NCBI RefSeq assembly: GCF_008905045.1
Contig: NZ_VWMY01000014.1
Location: 1-64,000, forward strand
Direction: 5' to 3'
DNA length: 64,000 bases
Origin: Streptomyces albicerus
GTDB lineage: Bacteria; Actinomycetota; Actinomycetes; Streptomycetales; Streptomycetaceae
Made by a program: the position numbers and the translations under genes. Below, piece by piece: positions 26,901-34,102 of the stretch (positions within the stretch are counted from its first letter, which is position 1; each line of letters begins with the position of its first letter). The notes beneath the pieces were generated by a model, which saw nothing but the letters and a program-made list of their open reading frames with translations, did not search any database and was not told the DNA's origin.

Positions 26901-26993
26901 TGGACTCTCGCGCTGGGACTCGCCGAGGAGCGCCCGGAGGTGCACCGGGTCCCGGAGATCAAGGAGCGGCTGGCGGGACTGGCCGAGGGCTGA
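23934..26993 (+). CDS. AfsR-like SARP transcription regulator (HTH-BTAD-NB-ARC-TPR)
   Basis: The 1019-aa product starts at GTG 23934. Residues 15-100 are the OmpR-type DNA-binding domain (KRRVLAVRLLLEEGRAV, SLQAHISRLRAVL). Residues 110-260 are the BTAD domain ending ELGLQPSPSV. The NB-ARC ATPase from about 350 has GGAPGVGKTTLALRFAH, RRVLFVLDNA and LVTSRNQL. TPR-like helices fill 700-1019. Such regulators activate secondary-metabolite genes in Streptomyces. Which genes it controls is not evident. An 18-bp in-frame duplication (GVTEVR twice) lies in the linker near residues 293-305. Confidence 0.95.
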   Translation: MKPTPDNEMPGGARGLWCGLLGPLTIRRAGVVLDLGPPKRRVLAVRLLLEEGRAVSTDRLCEDLWAGRPPSRAVASLQAHISRLRAVLEPFRPPHGKSGLLVRESHGYALRVPAEARDTVRFEHGVAQASRSLHDGRVKEARREIEHALSLWRGAALEDARDHLFAARQAAQLEEGRVAAEELLICTLMHDGDVKQAVGAAEALTERYPLREVAWGLLLCALYLTGRHADALARFEELRKHLSEELGLQPSPSVSSLQAAILRHDLGFIRHTSLSIVTAGYDSGFPPRSPQLGVTEVRGVTEVRGDRPAPLPAPATADSTAPDEWDTSASAAASAGLPPVRPAERPAQLPSASAYFTGRRAELDALTALLPHPSGQGAADATAPVTVIGGAPGVGKTTLALRFAHWIADRFPDGQLFADLRGFDPGGRIAEPAEILERFLVSLGVRSGAVPSSTTARTALLRTVLSGRRVLFVLDNARGEEQVRPLLPGTSGCMVLVTSRNQLHGLVTTEGAAALTLDVPPVAEGRAVLARRLGPQRVAAEPRAVEDIISLCAGLPLALAIAAARATLHPDFSLRAVAEEMRATEGSLDAFIGTDSVADVRAVFSWSYHALTGPAARLFRLLALHPGPEVSAAAAASLAALPVPEARRLLTELTRTRMVNEPSVGRFAFHDLLRVYAWELAQEQETEDTRAAARTRMYDHYLQTASAGGPSLIRTPRPAVSPVAAGVVRQHLPDADRVMAWYATELPVLRAVLRQAADAGYDTHASQLAWRLQGYLDTQGRSSEAASILAVALEAVERADDRVEQARLHRALAGCLGRADRYEDARCHLEAASDLLESADEPVEQAIVHLSFAGLLHSAGRNGPALDRGMEALAIARRCSDQVLEADASNAVGWVLAVLGRHQEALAHCRRSVAGFRRIGGVHQREAFAWDSLGYVHHHLGDHEQAASCYRHALDLMEAAGDSYTRVGTLLRLGDTQLARGDRTATRTAWTLALGLAEERPEVHRVPEIKERLAGLAEG
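24813..24848. repeat. 18-bp in-frame tandem duplication in the AfsR-like gene
   Basis: GTCACAGAGGTCCGGGGC occurs twice in succession with no mismatch, adding six residues to the linker between the BTAD and NB-ARC domains. The reading frame is kept. Confidence 0.9.
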
Positions 26994-27119
26994 CCTGACC
27001 GGAGGAAGGGCCGACCGGACCGGAGGAAAACATGGAAGTCGGCGCGCCGGTGAACCTACCGGTATCCGTCCCCGTTGCATGGGTGTCACGCGGGGGCGGA
27101 CAGGCGCTGGAAGTGGTCT

Positions 27120-27731
27120 ATGGATTGCGAGCAACTGAAGTTCGGCCTTGCGGCCGAAACGCTGACCGGCCGGGGCGAGCCGCGGGACGCGGCACTTGCG
27201 TCCCATCTCCGGGGCTGCCGTACATGCCAGGAGGAGGACGTGGCACTGCGCGACGTCGCCCTCCTGCTGGCCGGTGTCGCACCGCACGAATGGGACGGCA
27301 TACCGGTACCGGATCCCGGTGCGGCCGTCGCCCGGGCCCGCGGCGCGACGGCCGGTCTCTTCGCGGACGAGGACTCCGGTACCGGCACCACGACAGCTGG
27401 GGAGACCCTGCGGGCCGCGGACGCCGGAACCGGCGTACGCGCCGATGTCGCCCTGCGCGAGAAGGGCTGGGGCACCGAGGTGTCGCTCTCCCTGGGAGGG
27501 GTGCGGGGCCCGCGCACGTGTTCGCTCGTCGCGGTCTCCCGCTCCGGCCGACAGGTGGTCGTGGCCCACTGGACCGTCCCGAAGAAGGGATACGGAGTGC
27601 CTGGCGCCCCCGACGAACTGAAGCTGACCAGCGGAAGTTCCCTGTCCCCTGACGACATCGCGGCGTTCGAGGTCCTGACGTCCGACGGCGACAGAACAGA
27701 CAGACTGGTACGCGTCACCCGCCGGACCTAG
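27120..27731 (+). CDS. Anti-sigma-like protein with N-terminal zinc finger, 203 aa
   Basis: ATG 27120 opens MDCEQLKFGLAAETLTG and has HLRGCRTCQEED, the H-x3-C-x2-C ZAS signature, within the first 40 residues. Residues 85-203 form a beta-rich domain (VALREKGWGTEVSLSLGGVRG, RQVVVAHWTVPKKGYG) with no membrane segment, perhaps a ligand-sensing domain. The opening matches the 81-aa protein at 10390. It is convergent with an ECF sigma gene at 27906 across a strong terminator, so the two are neighbours but not co-transcribed. Pairing is an inference. Confidence 0.75.
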   Translation: MDCEQLKFGLAAETLTGRGEPRDAALASHLRGCRTCQEEDVALRDVALLLAGVAPHEWDGIPVPDPGAAVARARGATAGLFADEDSGTGTTTAGETLRAADAGTGVRADVALREKGWGTEVSLSLGGVRGPRTCSLVAVSRSGRQVVVAHWTVPKKGYGVPGAPDELKLTSGSSLSPDDIAAFEVLTSDGDRTDRLVRVTRRT

Positions 27732-27835
27732 AAAGCCGGGCCCTTCGTCCGGAGGACCGGGACGACAGGTGAACCGGGTCGTGTCCCGGCTCGTAGCAGC
27801 GGGTGCCGGGCGAAGGCCCCCTCCTAGCCCGGCTG

Positions 27836-27873
27836 CCGGCTCCGGCGCCCTGTACCCCAGGCGCCGGAGCCGG
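27836..27873. terminator. Bidirectional terminator
   Basis: CCGGCTCCGGCGCC / GGCGCCGGAGCCGG is a perfect 14-bp stem with a 10-nt loop, between the convergent anti-sigma-like and ECF sigma genes. Confidence 0.85.
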
Positions 27874-27905
27874 GCTCGTACGGCCGGCGCGAACGCGGGA
27901 GGCGG

Positions 27906-28487
27906 TCAGCCGGTGACACCCCGGCAGGCCAGTTCCTTCCGCAGGGCGCGCAGGGCGTAGTAGGAGCGGGACTTGACCGTGCCCGGGGGGATGCCGAGGT
28001 GCGCGGAGACCTGAGCCACGCTGCACTCCAGGTAGTACATGAGCTTGATGATCTCGCGGTGCTGCTCGCTCAGTTCACCCAGTGCTTCGATGACAAGGTG
28101 GGACGTGAGGAGGCTGTCCGTCCCGTCCGCCACGGAAGCGTCCAGGAACTCGAACGACATGGCCTCCGCGGGTCGGATCTGCCGCGCGCGATGCTGGTCG
28201 ATGACCAGGTTCTTCACGACCGTGTACAGCCACGGCCGCGCCTCGGTCACGTTCATGTCCAGTGCGGACGCGTGCTTCCAGGCGCGGACCGCGGCCTCCT
28301 GGAGAACATCCTCGGCACGGTGCCAGTCGCCTCCCAGGAGGCGTGCGGCGTAGCGCAGCAGCAGGGTTCCGTGCTCGGCGTACAGCTCTCGGATGAACTC
28401 CCCACATCTGTCGCTCAGGGCCTCGTTGAAATGCTTCGTCATACCGACGGTGTTCATGCCGGGCACGGGGTCCGTGGTCCGCCTCAT
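27906..28487 (-). CDS. ECF sigma factor (paralogue of the 14.3-kb sigma)
   Basis: The 193-aa product has region 2 LLRYAARLLGGDWHRAEDVLQEAAVRAWK and region 4 LSEQHREIIKLMYYLECSVAQVSAHLGIPPGTVKSR. It shares long blocks with the sigma at 14303, so the two arose by duplication. Starts at 28487, 28457 and 28442 are all in frame; none has a clearly best ribosome binding site. It is the last intact gene before the decayed region to its right, from whose side it is transcribed. Confidence 0.9.
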   Translation of the reverse strand: MRRTTDPVPGMNTVGMTKHFNEALSDRCGEFIRELYAEHGTLLLRYAARLLGGDWHRAEDVLQEAAVRAWKHASALDMNVTEARPWLYTVVKNLVIDQHRARQIRPAEAMSFEFLDASVADGTDSLLTSHLVIEALGELSEQHREIIKLMYYLECSVAQVSAHLGIPPGTVKSRSYYALRALRKELACRGVTG

Positions 28488-29024
28488 CTGGTGGCGTCCT
28501 CATCCATCGATCAGGTTCGTTGTGGCGTGCCCCGGGTAGACACAAGGGCGGGTTCACACTGGCGGGACGAACTTGGACGTTTCTTGCCGAATTCTTGCGC
28601 CATCGCGTTCTTTTCCCGTTCCGCCAGGCTCCCGGGGATTTCGGAATGAGCGGCAGGCGGGCTCCGTAACCACGAAATGCCGGAGCTTGGACGAACGGGC
28701 CCGCGAGGAAGCGGACTTCACCGATCCATCCGGTCATCGCGGGGTTCTGGAAGGTCGAGCGCATACGGGAGGCCGGCCATCCCGGCCAGGAGGTGCCCGG
28801 GGACATCGCCGGGGCCCAGGGCGTGAGCGATCCCGAGCCGGCCCCGGTGGAGGCCGAGCCGCTGCCCGCGCCGTGCCACCGCACGCATCGCTGCTCAGCG
28901 CCTGGGGACACCCGGCGGTGTGGCTGGCGAGGCACTACCTCGGCGGCACCGCCAAAACCGTGTTCGACCGGGTCAGCAGCCGGTTCGCCCCGTGAGGAGA
29001 CGCGCGTCGGCCGGAAAAGGTGGC
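28488..29024. other. Gene-free stretch, probably decayed
   Basis: About 540 bases lie upstream of the ECF sigma. A plus-strand frame ending at 28995 finishes with a coding-like stretch (LLSAWGHPAVWLARHYLGG), but its upstream part is Arg/Gly-rich noise. I could not assign it and treat it as a possible gene remnant. The sigma promoter must lie near 28490-28620. Confidence 0.35.
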
Positions 29025-29150
29025 TCAGCCGAAGGACACCGACGAGATCTCGTTGTCGAAGCCGACGGTGCCGAGGTCCAGGATGTCGGCGTCGACCTCG
29101 GCCGAGCGCCCCGTGCAGCCGCGCTCCGTCCAGATCTTCACCGGCGTGCC
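29025..29150 (-). pseudogene. 3' fragment of a secreted crystallin/I36-inhibitor-like protein
   Basis: The frame reads GTPVKIWTERGCTGRSAEVD, then ADILDLGTVGFDNEISSVSFG and a stop. The pattern strand-GxxS-D-LGxxGFxxxxSS is that of beta/gamma-crystallin-type and I36 peptidase-inhibitor-like secreted proteins of Streptomyces. No matching N-terminal half or signal peptide precedes it, so only the last ~40 codons remain. Confidence 0.55.
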
Positions 29151-29207
29151 CTGAGTTGGCCGGCGAGATGTCGCGGATGGCGGACGCGACGTCATCCGGG
29201 GCGACGC

Positions 29208-29610
29208 TCACGCAGCCGGCGCCGGAGATGCGCCGCGCCGCGCCGGGTTGTTCTCGGACGTGTCGTTCGGTTCGGAAAGCAGCGTGATGGCACCCTGCCT
29301 GCCGCCACCCGTGTTGCCGCCATTGCCGCCACCGGTGTTGCCACCGCCGTTGTCTCCGTCGAGAGACTGGATCGCCTCGCCGTCCGCCCCGATCGCGAAC
29401 CATTTGTCGTCCTGGCCCTGGCCGTTGACGTCACCGCTGCGTACGTCCCCGCTGAAGCGGTACAGCGGCCAGCCTCCCAGGGTGAGCTGGACAGTGCCGT
29501 CCGCACGCGTGACGGTGTTCACCAACGCGGGCGGCCACTTGTCGGCGCAGGCGTCATTGCAGGTGGCCTTGGATGGATTGCGGCCGTCTCCTTTGAAGAG
29601 GAGGCGACAA
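29208..29610 (-). pseudogene. Broken 'secreted repeat' lipoprotein gene (PF03640-like)
   Basis: On the minus strand the frame contains NPSKATCNDACADKWPPALV and GGWPLYRFSGD...GDVNGQGQDDKWFAIGADG, the TC-x-C-WPP and WPLYxF-DxxxGDVNGQG hallmarks of the secreted repeat family. A Gly/Asn-rich tail (GGGNTGGGNGG) and a polar end follow. The N-terminal repeat, signal peptide and lipobox are missing, and the start region lies in another frame. A plausible initiator with another frame (MFRSRAAILV) lies at about 29635. It is a remnant rather than a working gene. Confidence 0.65.
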
Positions 29611-29758
29611 GGATTGCGGCACGGCTACGGAACATGATTTCCCCACACACTCGGTTCAAGAGGGCTATGTCATCCCTGCCCAACGCGCGCACCGGCGGTC
29701 TGGTTCAAAGGTTTCGCCGGGCGGGACGCCGACAGCGACGGGGACTGCTGAGGTCCCG

Positions 29759-30484
29759 TCAGATGTAGCCCTCGCGCAGTGCGTAGGCGACAGCGTGGGC
29801 CCGGTTGCGGAGGTTCAGGCGGGTCGTCATTCCGTGCAGGACGTTCTTGACTGTGCGCTCGGAGTAGGCCAGCTTGCCCGCGATCTCACGGGTGTCCAGG
29901 CCGTCCGCGACCAGGCGGAGGACGTCGCTCTCCCGCGCGGACAACCCCGCGAGCGGCCTGTCCTCGTCGGCCGCCCGGCGCTGCAGCTGGGCCACCTGGT
30001 CCAGCAGGCGGGCCAGCAGGTCCGGCGGCATGTCGCCCTCCCCCTTGTGTGCCGTGTGCACCGCTTGGTGCAGGCGCTGCGCGGTGGCCGCGTGCCGCCA
30101 CACGATGGCCGCGACACCGCACTCGACCACGTCCAGCAGTTCGGCCTCGCGGACGGCTTCGGTGACGAGCACGGCCCGGGCGCCGGCGCCACGCACCAGG
30201 CGCCGCAGCAGGAGAATCACCGCGCTGTCGATCGTCTCCGCCGCGACGACCGCCACGGAGCCGGGCCCCTGCTGGGCCTGCGTGACGATGCGGATCGAAG
30301 GGTCCTGTCTGAGCTGGCCACTCACCCCGGCGGCGGTGATCGGGTCCGACGCGTGCACCGTCGCGGTGACGGGTCCGCCCGTTCGCGCCGGGCCGGTCAC
30401 AGGCCCCGGTCCCGGCGCTTCCGCGACCGGGAAGCACGCTCCGTCGCCGCCGCCGTCACCAGGCATGCCTCGTTGCGCTGTCAC
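29759..30484 (-). CDS. LuxR/NarL-type transcription regulator
   Basis: The 241-aa product starts at GTG 30484 with GGGGGA seven bases upstream. The C-terminus is a standard LuxR HTH (LSARESDVLRLVADGLDTREIAGKLAYSERTVKNVLH, ~residues 175-210). The N-terminal half resembles a receiver (VTATVHASDPITAAGVSGQLRQDPSIR), but the acidic pocket and phospho-Asp positions of a true receiver are not visible, so it may be phosphorylation-independent. It is divergent from the eCIS remnants and could once have controlled that locus. Confidence 0.85.
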   Translation of the reverse strand: MTAQRGMPGDGGGDGACFPVAEAPGPGPVTGPARTGGPVTATVHASDPITAAGVSGQLRQDPSIRIVTQAQQGPGSVAVVAAETIDSAVILLLRRLVRGAGARAVLVTEAVREAELLDVVECGVAAIVWRHAATAQRLHQAVHTAHKGEGDMPPDLLARLLDQVAQLQRRAADEDRPLAGLSARESDVLRLVADGLDTREIAGKLAYSERTVKNVLHGMTTRLNLRNRAHAVAYALREGYI

Positions 30485-31113
30485 GCGTTCGTCCCCCTCT
30501 GCGTCATAGCGCCTCCCGCGGGGCATCCGGCCGTGGGACGGTCGTCACACGGTCAGTACGCCCGGCAGCCGCGGCTGCTCATTGAGCCGCGCCACGCGCT
30601 TTGCCCTACAGCGGCGTCTACGAGGGCGTGCCCCACATGGTTCAGTCAGGCCTGTGCGCGGGAGCGGCCCCGGCAGCACCGGCCCGCGGGGAGGGCAGGC
30701 GGCTCCGCGACGCCCACACCTGCGGCACGGCCAGGTCAGGATCGACCCGTCAGGCTCGACCCGGTCAGGCTCGGCCGTCCTCCTGTGGCAGGGGCGCGCG
30801 CAGCACGCTGACCGCGTTCGCCTCGGCCTCGCGCTCGAAGCGGTCGGAGGGATCGGATATCCGCAGTCCGGTTCCGCTGTCGGTCCCGTCGACCGGCCCG
30901 CGGCGCTGCTGGAAACGTCTGCCCGTGGCGCGGTGAACCGATCACCGGATACCCACGTAGACAGCGCATGAGATCACCGCCCGGACCGAAGCCGGGCAGC
31001 GGACGGGCGGCACCGCAGGCCACAACGCCGCGGGCCACAACACGTCCGCCCGGTACGCCGATCGGCAGCCGAGACCAGCCGGCCTTCCCCCGCACCACCG
31101 AGGAGAACACAGC
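30485..31113. other. Intergenic stretch between LuxR and the eCIS remnant
   Basis: Apart from the effector fragment at 30765-30960, I see no gene in these ~630 bases. CGACCCGTCAGGCT/CGACCCGGTCAGGCT is a small direct repeat near 30742-30770. The promoters of the LuxR gene and of the sheath remnant must lie here. Confidence 0.4.
30765..30960 (-). pseudogene. eCIS-associated (DUF4157-like) effector fragment
   Basis: The minus-strand frame ending at the stop 30765-30767 reads GLRISDPSDRFEREAEANAV followed by SVLRAPLPQEDGRA. The xISxPxDxFEREAExxA pattern is the start of the eCIS-core/DUF4157 region found on proteins exported through contractile injection systems. The rest of the protein is absent and upstream codons drift into noise. 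It lies 150 bases from the sheath remnant. Confidence 0.55.
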
Positions 31114-31269
31114 ATGCCGTCCTACCTGTCGCCGGGCGTGTACGTCGAGGAGGTGGCCGGTGGGTCACGTCCCATCGACCAGATCAGTGTCTCCCCGGTC
31201 AGGCCCGCCGAGTTCGTCGTCTTCTGCCTCGCACAGTTCTCCAGCGGTGGCGGCGAGCTCGAGGAGTAG
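31114..31269 (+). pseudogene. Contractile tail-sheath gene with large internal deletion
   Basis: ATG 31114 follows GAGGAGAACACAGC and opens MPSYLSPGVYVEEVAGGSRP, the classic sheath N-terminus. After 21 codons it runs straight into DQISVSPVRPAEFVVFCLAQ and FSSGGGELEE plus a stop, which matches the usual C-terminal end of eCIS/phage sheaths (VxPVxPAEFVVFxxxQ). The roughly 400+ codons that form the body of a sheath are missing. The reading frame is kept, so an in-frame internal deletion has produced a 51-residue mini-protein that cannot assemble. Confidence 0.8.
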
Positions 31270-31276
31270 GGGGCTG

Positions 31277-31385
31277 GTCCTCGTCTTCGCCCCTTTCTAC
31301 GCCCCTTTCTTCACTCCCTTCTTCGCCCCTTTCTACGCCGCCTTCTTCATCCTTTTCTCCTTCCTCGTCCTCCTCTTCTTCTCCG
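31277..31385 (+). repeat. Pyrimidine-rich low-complexity tract between sheath and tube
   Basis: CGCCCCTTTCTACGCC and variants recur several times, giving an almost pure C/T strand for about 100 bases. Read in one frame it makes an all-hydrophobic Phe/Ala/Leu string, which is unlikely to be a real product. It may be an expansion that followed the sheath deletion. Confidence 0.6.
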
Positions 31386-31411
31386 GCACGATTGCCAAGG
31401 GTTCGGGAGTC

Positions 31412-31855
31412 ATGACTCTTCAGCCCGGCGACGCTCTCACTTCACACAATTTCGCCCTCAACATCGATGGCGTCTTCGCGGAATTCCTCCAGGAGGTCTC
31501 GAACATCGAGATCGAGCAGGACGTGATCGAGTTCCAACAGGTCACCATGGGGGGCCTTCGCAAGGTCGCCAAGACGCCCGGTGTCCAGAAGGCCGGCCAG
31601 ATCACGGTCGTCCGTGGGATGACCGAGTCACCGGCGTTCACGGAATGGATCGGCTCCTCGGTACGGGGCGACATGGCCAACGCCCGCAAGAACGCCACCG
31701 TGGTCATGAACGACCACCAGAACAACCCGGTCAAGGAGTGGAACATGCGCAACGCATGGTGCTCCAAGATGTCCGTCAGCGCGCTCAAGGTAGGCGAGGC
31801 GGCAGCCCTGACCGAGACGGTCACGATCACCTTCGAAGAGATCGACATCACGTGA
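31412..31855 (+). CDS. Contractile injection system tube protein (gp19-like)
   Basis: The 147-aa product has the full length of tail-tube/Hcp-like eCIS tube proteins: NFALNIDGVFAEFLQEVSNIEIEQDVIEFQ, then TMGGLRKVAKTPGVQKAGQITVVRGMT, SPAFTEWIGSS and NPVKEWNMRNAWCSKM with TVTITFEEIDI at the end. These are the conserved core strands of the family. It appears intact with AAGGG upstream of ATG 31412, though its sheath neighbour is deleted and the next gene is frameshifted. It is either a survivor of recent decay or kept for another role. Confidence 0.88.
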   Translation: MTLQPGDALTSHNFALNIDGVFAEFLQEVSNIEIEQDVIEFQQVTMGGLRKVAKTPGVQKAGQITVVRGMTESPAFTEWIGSSVRGDMANARKNATVVMNDHQNNPVKEWNMRNAWCSKMSVSALKVGEAAALTETVTITFEEIDIT

Positions 31856-32036
31856 TGCGCCGGTCACTGTCAAGATCGACTGCCAAGGCGGCCGACAGCA
31901 CCGCGGCGGCCACGGATTCCGGTATGCCCGCGCCGGAAGCCGCGGCCGAGGCGGCGCCCCCACCTCCGAGACGGCCGAACAGCCGCCGCTGCGCACCGAG
32001 TTCGACTTCGAAGAGTGCTCACCCCGGCTTGCTTGA
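31855..32036 (+). pseudogene. Frameshifted and truncated third eCIS gene
   Basis: ATG 31855 overlaps the tube stop (TGATG) and begins MRRSLSRSTAKAADS in one frame. From 31971 the recognisable eCIS block TAEQPPLRTEFDFEE appears in a different frame and ends at TGA 32034-32036. In Streptomyces eCIS loci the gene after the tube encodes a protein with an LRTEFDFxLPRGY block, so this is that gene with a frameshift near 31940-31970 and loss of its 3' part. Confidence 0.65.
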
Positions 32037-32150
32037 TCTCCCGCATGTGAGTGACGTGGAACTGCCAGATCCCCGTCCGCCGCTGTGCGCGCATGTGCTG
32101 CCTTCTCTCGTTCCCGCGGTATCGCGATGTGCGGGGCAGAAGCGGGTGCG

Positions 32151-32184
32151 GTGGTGGTGGGTGGTCGAGACCGCCCACCACCAC
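32151..32184. terminator. Strong hairpin, probable terminator
   Basis: GTGGTGGTGGGTGGTC (32151-32166) pairs with GACCGCCCACCACCAC (32169-32184) over 16 bp with one G-T wobble. It lies 50 bases past the end of the minus-strand FAD oxidoreductase operon, where it would stop transcription before the eCIS remnants. Confidence 0.7.
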
Positions 32185-32233
32185 CGGCACCCACGCGCCA
32201 CCACCGGCACGACATCCCGGGCCACGATGCGGT

Positions 32234-32602
32234 TCACACGGATGCCTCTGAGCCGACGAGCAAGGTGAACGAAGTCCGGTCCGGATCCACCGACGGGACT
32301 CCGAGGCTGGGCAGCATCACCGCGCGGAAGCAGTCCCGCAGATGGGCGGGATCGGCGTCAACACCCGTCAGGAGGTGCCTCGGCACTGGGCCCGACCACC
32401 AGTTCGACCAGGTGCGGCCGGCCCGCGCCACGGTCTCGTCGAGGTCGAGGTGCTGGTCCTGGTCGCGGGCCAGGGTGCCGACGTCCGTCGTGGCGACGGA
32501 CACCGGCTCGGCGTGCGCCGGGGCCACGGCGACGAGTTGCCGCGTCCGGCCACCGCACCGCACCGCCCGTGAAGGCGAGCCGAGCGCCTCACTCACCGTC
32601 AC
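32234..32602 (-). CDS. Hypothetical protein, 122 aa, coupled to FAD oxidoreductase 3
   Basis: The GTG start at 32602 overlaps the last 14 bases of the FAD gene, so translation is coupled. The product has an unremarkable N-terminus and then TVARAGRTWSNWWSGPVPRH and LLTGVDADPAHLRDCFRAVM, which look like real helical sequence. There is no signal peptide. I do not recognise the family. Its position suggests a partner of the oxidoreductase. Confidence 0.55.
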   Translation of the reverse strand: MTVSEALGSPSRAVRCGGRTRQLVAVAPAHAEPVSVATTDVGTLARDQDQHLDLDETVARAGRTWSNWWSGPVPRHLLTGVDADPAHLRDCFRAVMLPSLGVPSVDPDRTSFTLLVGSEASV

Positions 32603-34058
32603 GCGTGGCGACGAGCAGCCTCCCCCGGTGCGGGCCCGGCTCCCCGTCGCGCACGGCGGTGAGCAGCTCGGCCCGGTCGGGGCCCGGCTCGGGATAGCGG
32701 GGTGCCTCGGCGCCCAGCTGGATGACCCGCTCCACCAGGCCGGTCTCCACGAAGGCCGCGTCGGCGGTGGCGAGCATGGAACCGACGTCGCCCCAGGCGC
32801 GCAGGATCTCGGGGTCCTTCAGGAAGACGGCCTCCACCGCGGTGCGCAGCGCCCAGGCCGGGTCGTCCGTGGCATAGCGCTCGCCGCGCATCTCGGCGTC
32901 GATCTCGGCTGTACGGTGCCGGGCCCAGGCTGTGTCGTCGGCCCACCCGGGCCCGGACTCCGCGTCGATGCCGCGGTCGACGTGCAGAGCGAGCTCGACG
33001 GCGTCGTCCGTACCGAGCAGGCGCAGCGCGTCACGCAGCCGTACGGCGTGCCGCAGACCGGTCGTCATACCCATGCCGAACTGCGGGTTGGTGGTCATCC
33101 GCGCATCCCCGATGGCCAGGATCCCGGTGACGGCGGGCTGTTCGCCGGCGACCAGGCAGCGCAGGGTGTTGTGGGTGCCGCCCATCACGTGTACGTCGGT
33201 CAGCGGGACGCCTTCGTTCCAGTGGGCGGCGTGCGGGTAGAGGGCGAGCACGCGGTTCCACACGTCCACCCGGCTCAGCGGGCGGAGCTCCTGGTCGCGG
33301 TCGGAGGTGACGAGGGTGGTCGACCATGTGTCGCCGTCGCCGGGGGCGGTGATGACCGAGATGCTGTTGTGGTGGGTCAGCGGCCAGGTCCGCGGGGCCG
33401 GTACTCCCCGCTCGTCGGCGCGGAAGTACCGCGTGTAGTAGCGGAATCCGGCCTCCTCGCGGATTACTTCGGGTGCGCCACCGACCTGTGCGAGGAGCTC
33501 GGGTACGTCGGTCCGCCGACCGGAGGCGTCGACCACGAGGTCGGCCTCGATGCGCGCCCCGGAGTCGGTCACCACCCCGGCGATGTGCGGGCGGCCGGAG
33601 GTGCGGGCCTCGCCCACGAACAGGGACACCACCTTGGTCCCGCCGAGGATGCGCACGCCGGGCGTCTCGGCCGCGGTGGCGAACAGTGCGGCCTCCAGGA
33701 CCGGGCGCCGGGCGGTGATGGTCTCGAAGCGTTCGTCCCCCGCCTGCCCCGGGTCGGCGCCCGGCACCTTCCAGGCGCCGGACAGCATGCTGTACGTGTA
33801 GCCGCCCGCCTCGCGGATACGGTCGACGGCGCCGGGCAGCTCCTTGTCGAGGAGCCGGTAGCCGGCCGGCATGAGGATGTGTGTGTGGCCGAACTGCTTG
33901 ACGCCGGGGCGTCGCCAGTCACCGCCGATGGCGGCCTCCACCGTGCGTGCGGCGGTGGGATCCCGGTCGAGCACGGTGGCGCGATGGCCGTCCGCGGCGA
34001 GCAGGATCGAGGTGACAAGGCCGACAGGACCGGCTCCGATGATCACTACGTGGGCCAT
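32589..34058 (-). CDS. FAD-dependent oxidoreductase 3
   Basis: The 489-aa product starts at ATG 34058 (GAAGGAG upstream). AHVVIIGAGPVGLVTSILLAADGHRATVLDRD is the FAD Rossmann motif, VVDASGRRTDVP the middle motif, and ILAIGDARMTTNPQFGMGMTTGLRHA the GD motif. FRYYTRYFRADERG resembles the FRxYTRxF block of the paralogues at 12969 and 19684. It is longer than they are by a C-terminal region of ~60 residues. The 31-bp promoter element shared with FAD oxidoreductase 1 lies 44 nt upstream, so the two are probably co-regulated by the ECF sigma at 14303. Confidence 0.87.
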   Translation of the reverse strand: MAHVVIIGAGPVGLVTSILLAADGHRATVLDRDPTAARTVEAAIGGDWRRPGVKQFGHTHILMPAGYRLLDKELPGAVDRIREAGGYTYSMLSGAWKVPGADPGQAGDERFETITARRPVLEAALFATAAETPGVRILGGTKVVSLFVGEARTSGRPHIAGVVTDSGARIEADLVVDASGRRTDVPELLAQVGGAPEVIREEAGFRYYTRYFRADERGVPAPRTWPLTHHNSISVITAPGDGDTWSTTLVTSDRDQELRPLSRVDVWNRVLALYPHAAHWNEGVPLTDVHVMGGTHNTLRCLVAGEQPAVTGILAIGDARMTTNPQFGMGMTTGLRHAVRLRDALRLLGTDDAVELALHVDRGIDAESGPGWADDTAWARHRTAEIDAEMRGERYATDDPAWALRTAVEAVFLKDPEILRAWGDVGSMLATADAAFVETGLVERVIQLGAEAPRYPEPGPDRAELLTAVRDGEPGPHRGRLLVATRDGE

Positions 34059-34102
34059 GGGAACTCCTTCGTCAGGGAATGCCCTCACCTTTCGCCGGAT
34101 GA

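Noticed and set aside
28573..28995. A 140-codon plus-strand frame with a coding-like end
   Set aside because: Most of it is Arg/Gly noise with no start context; the last 35 codons might be a relic, but I could not assign them to any family.
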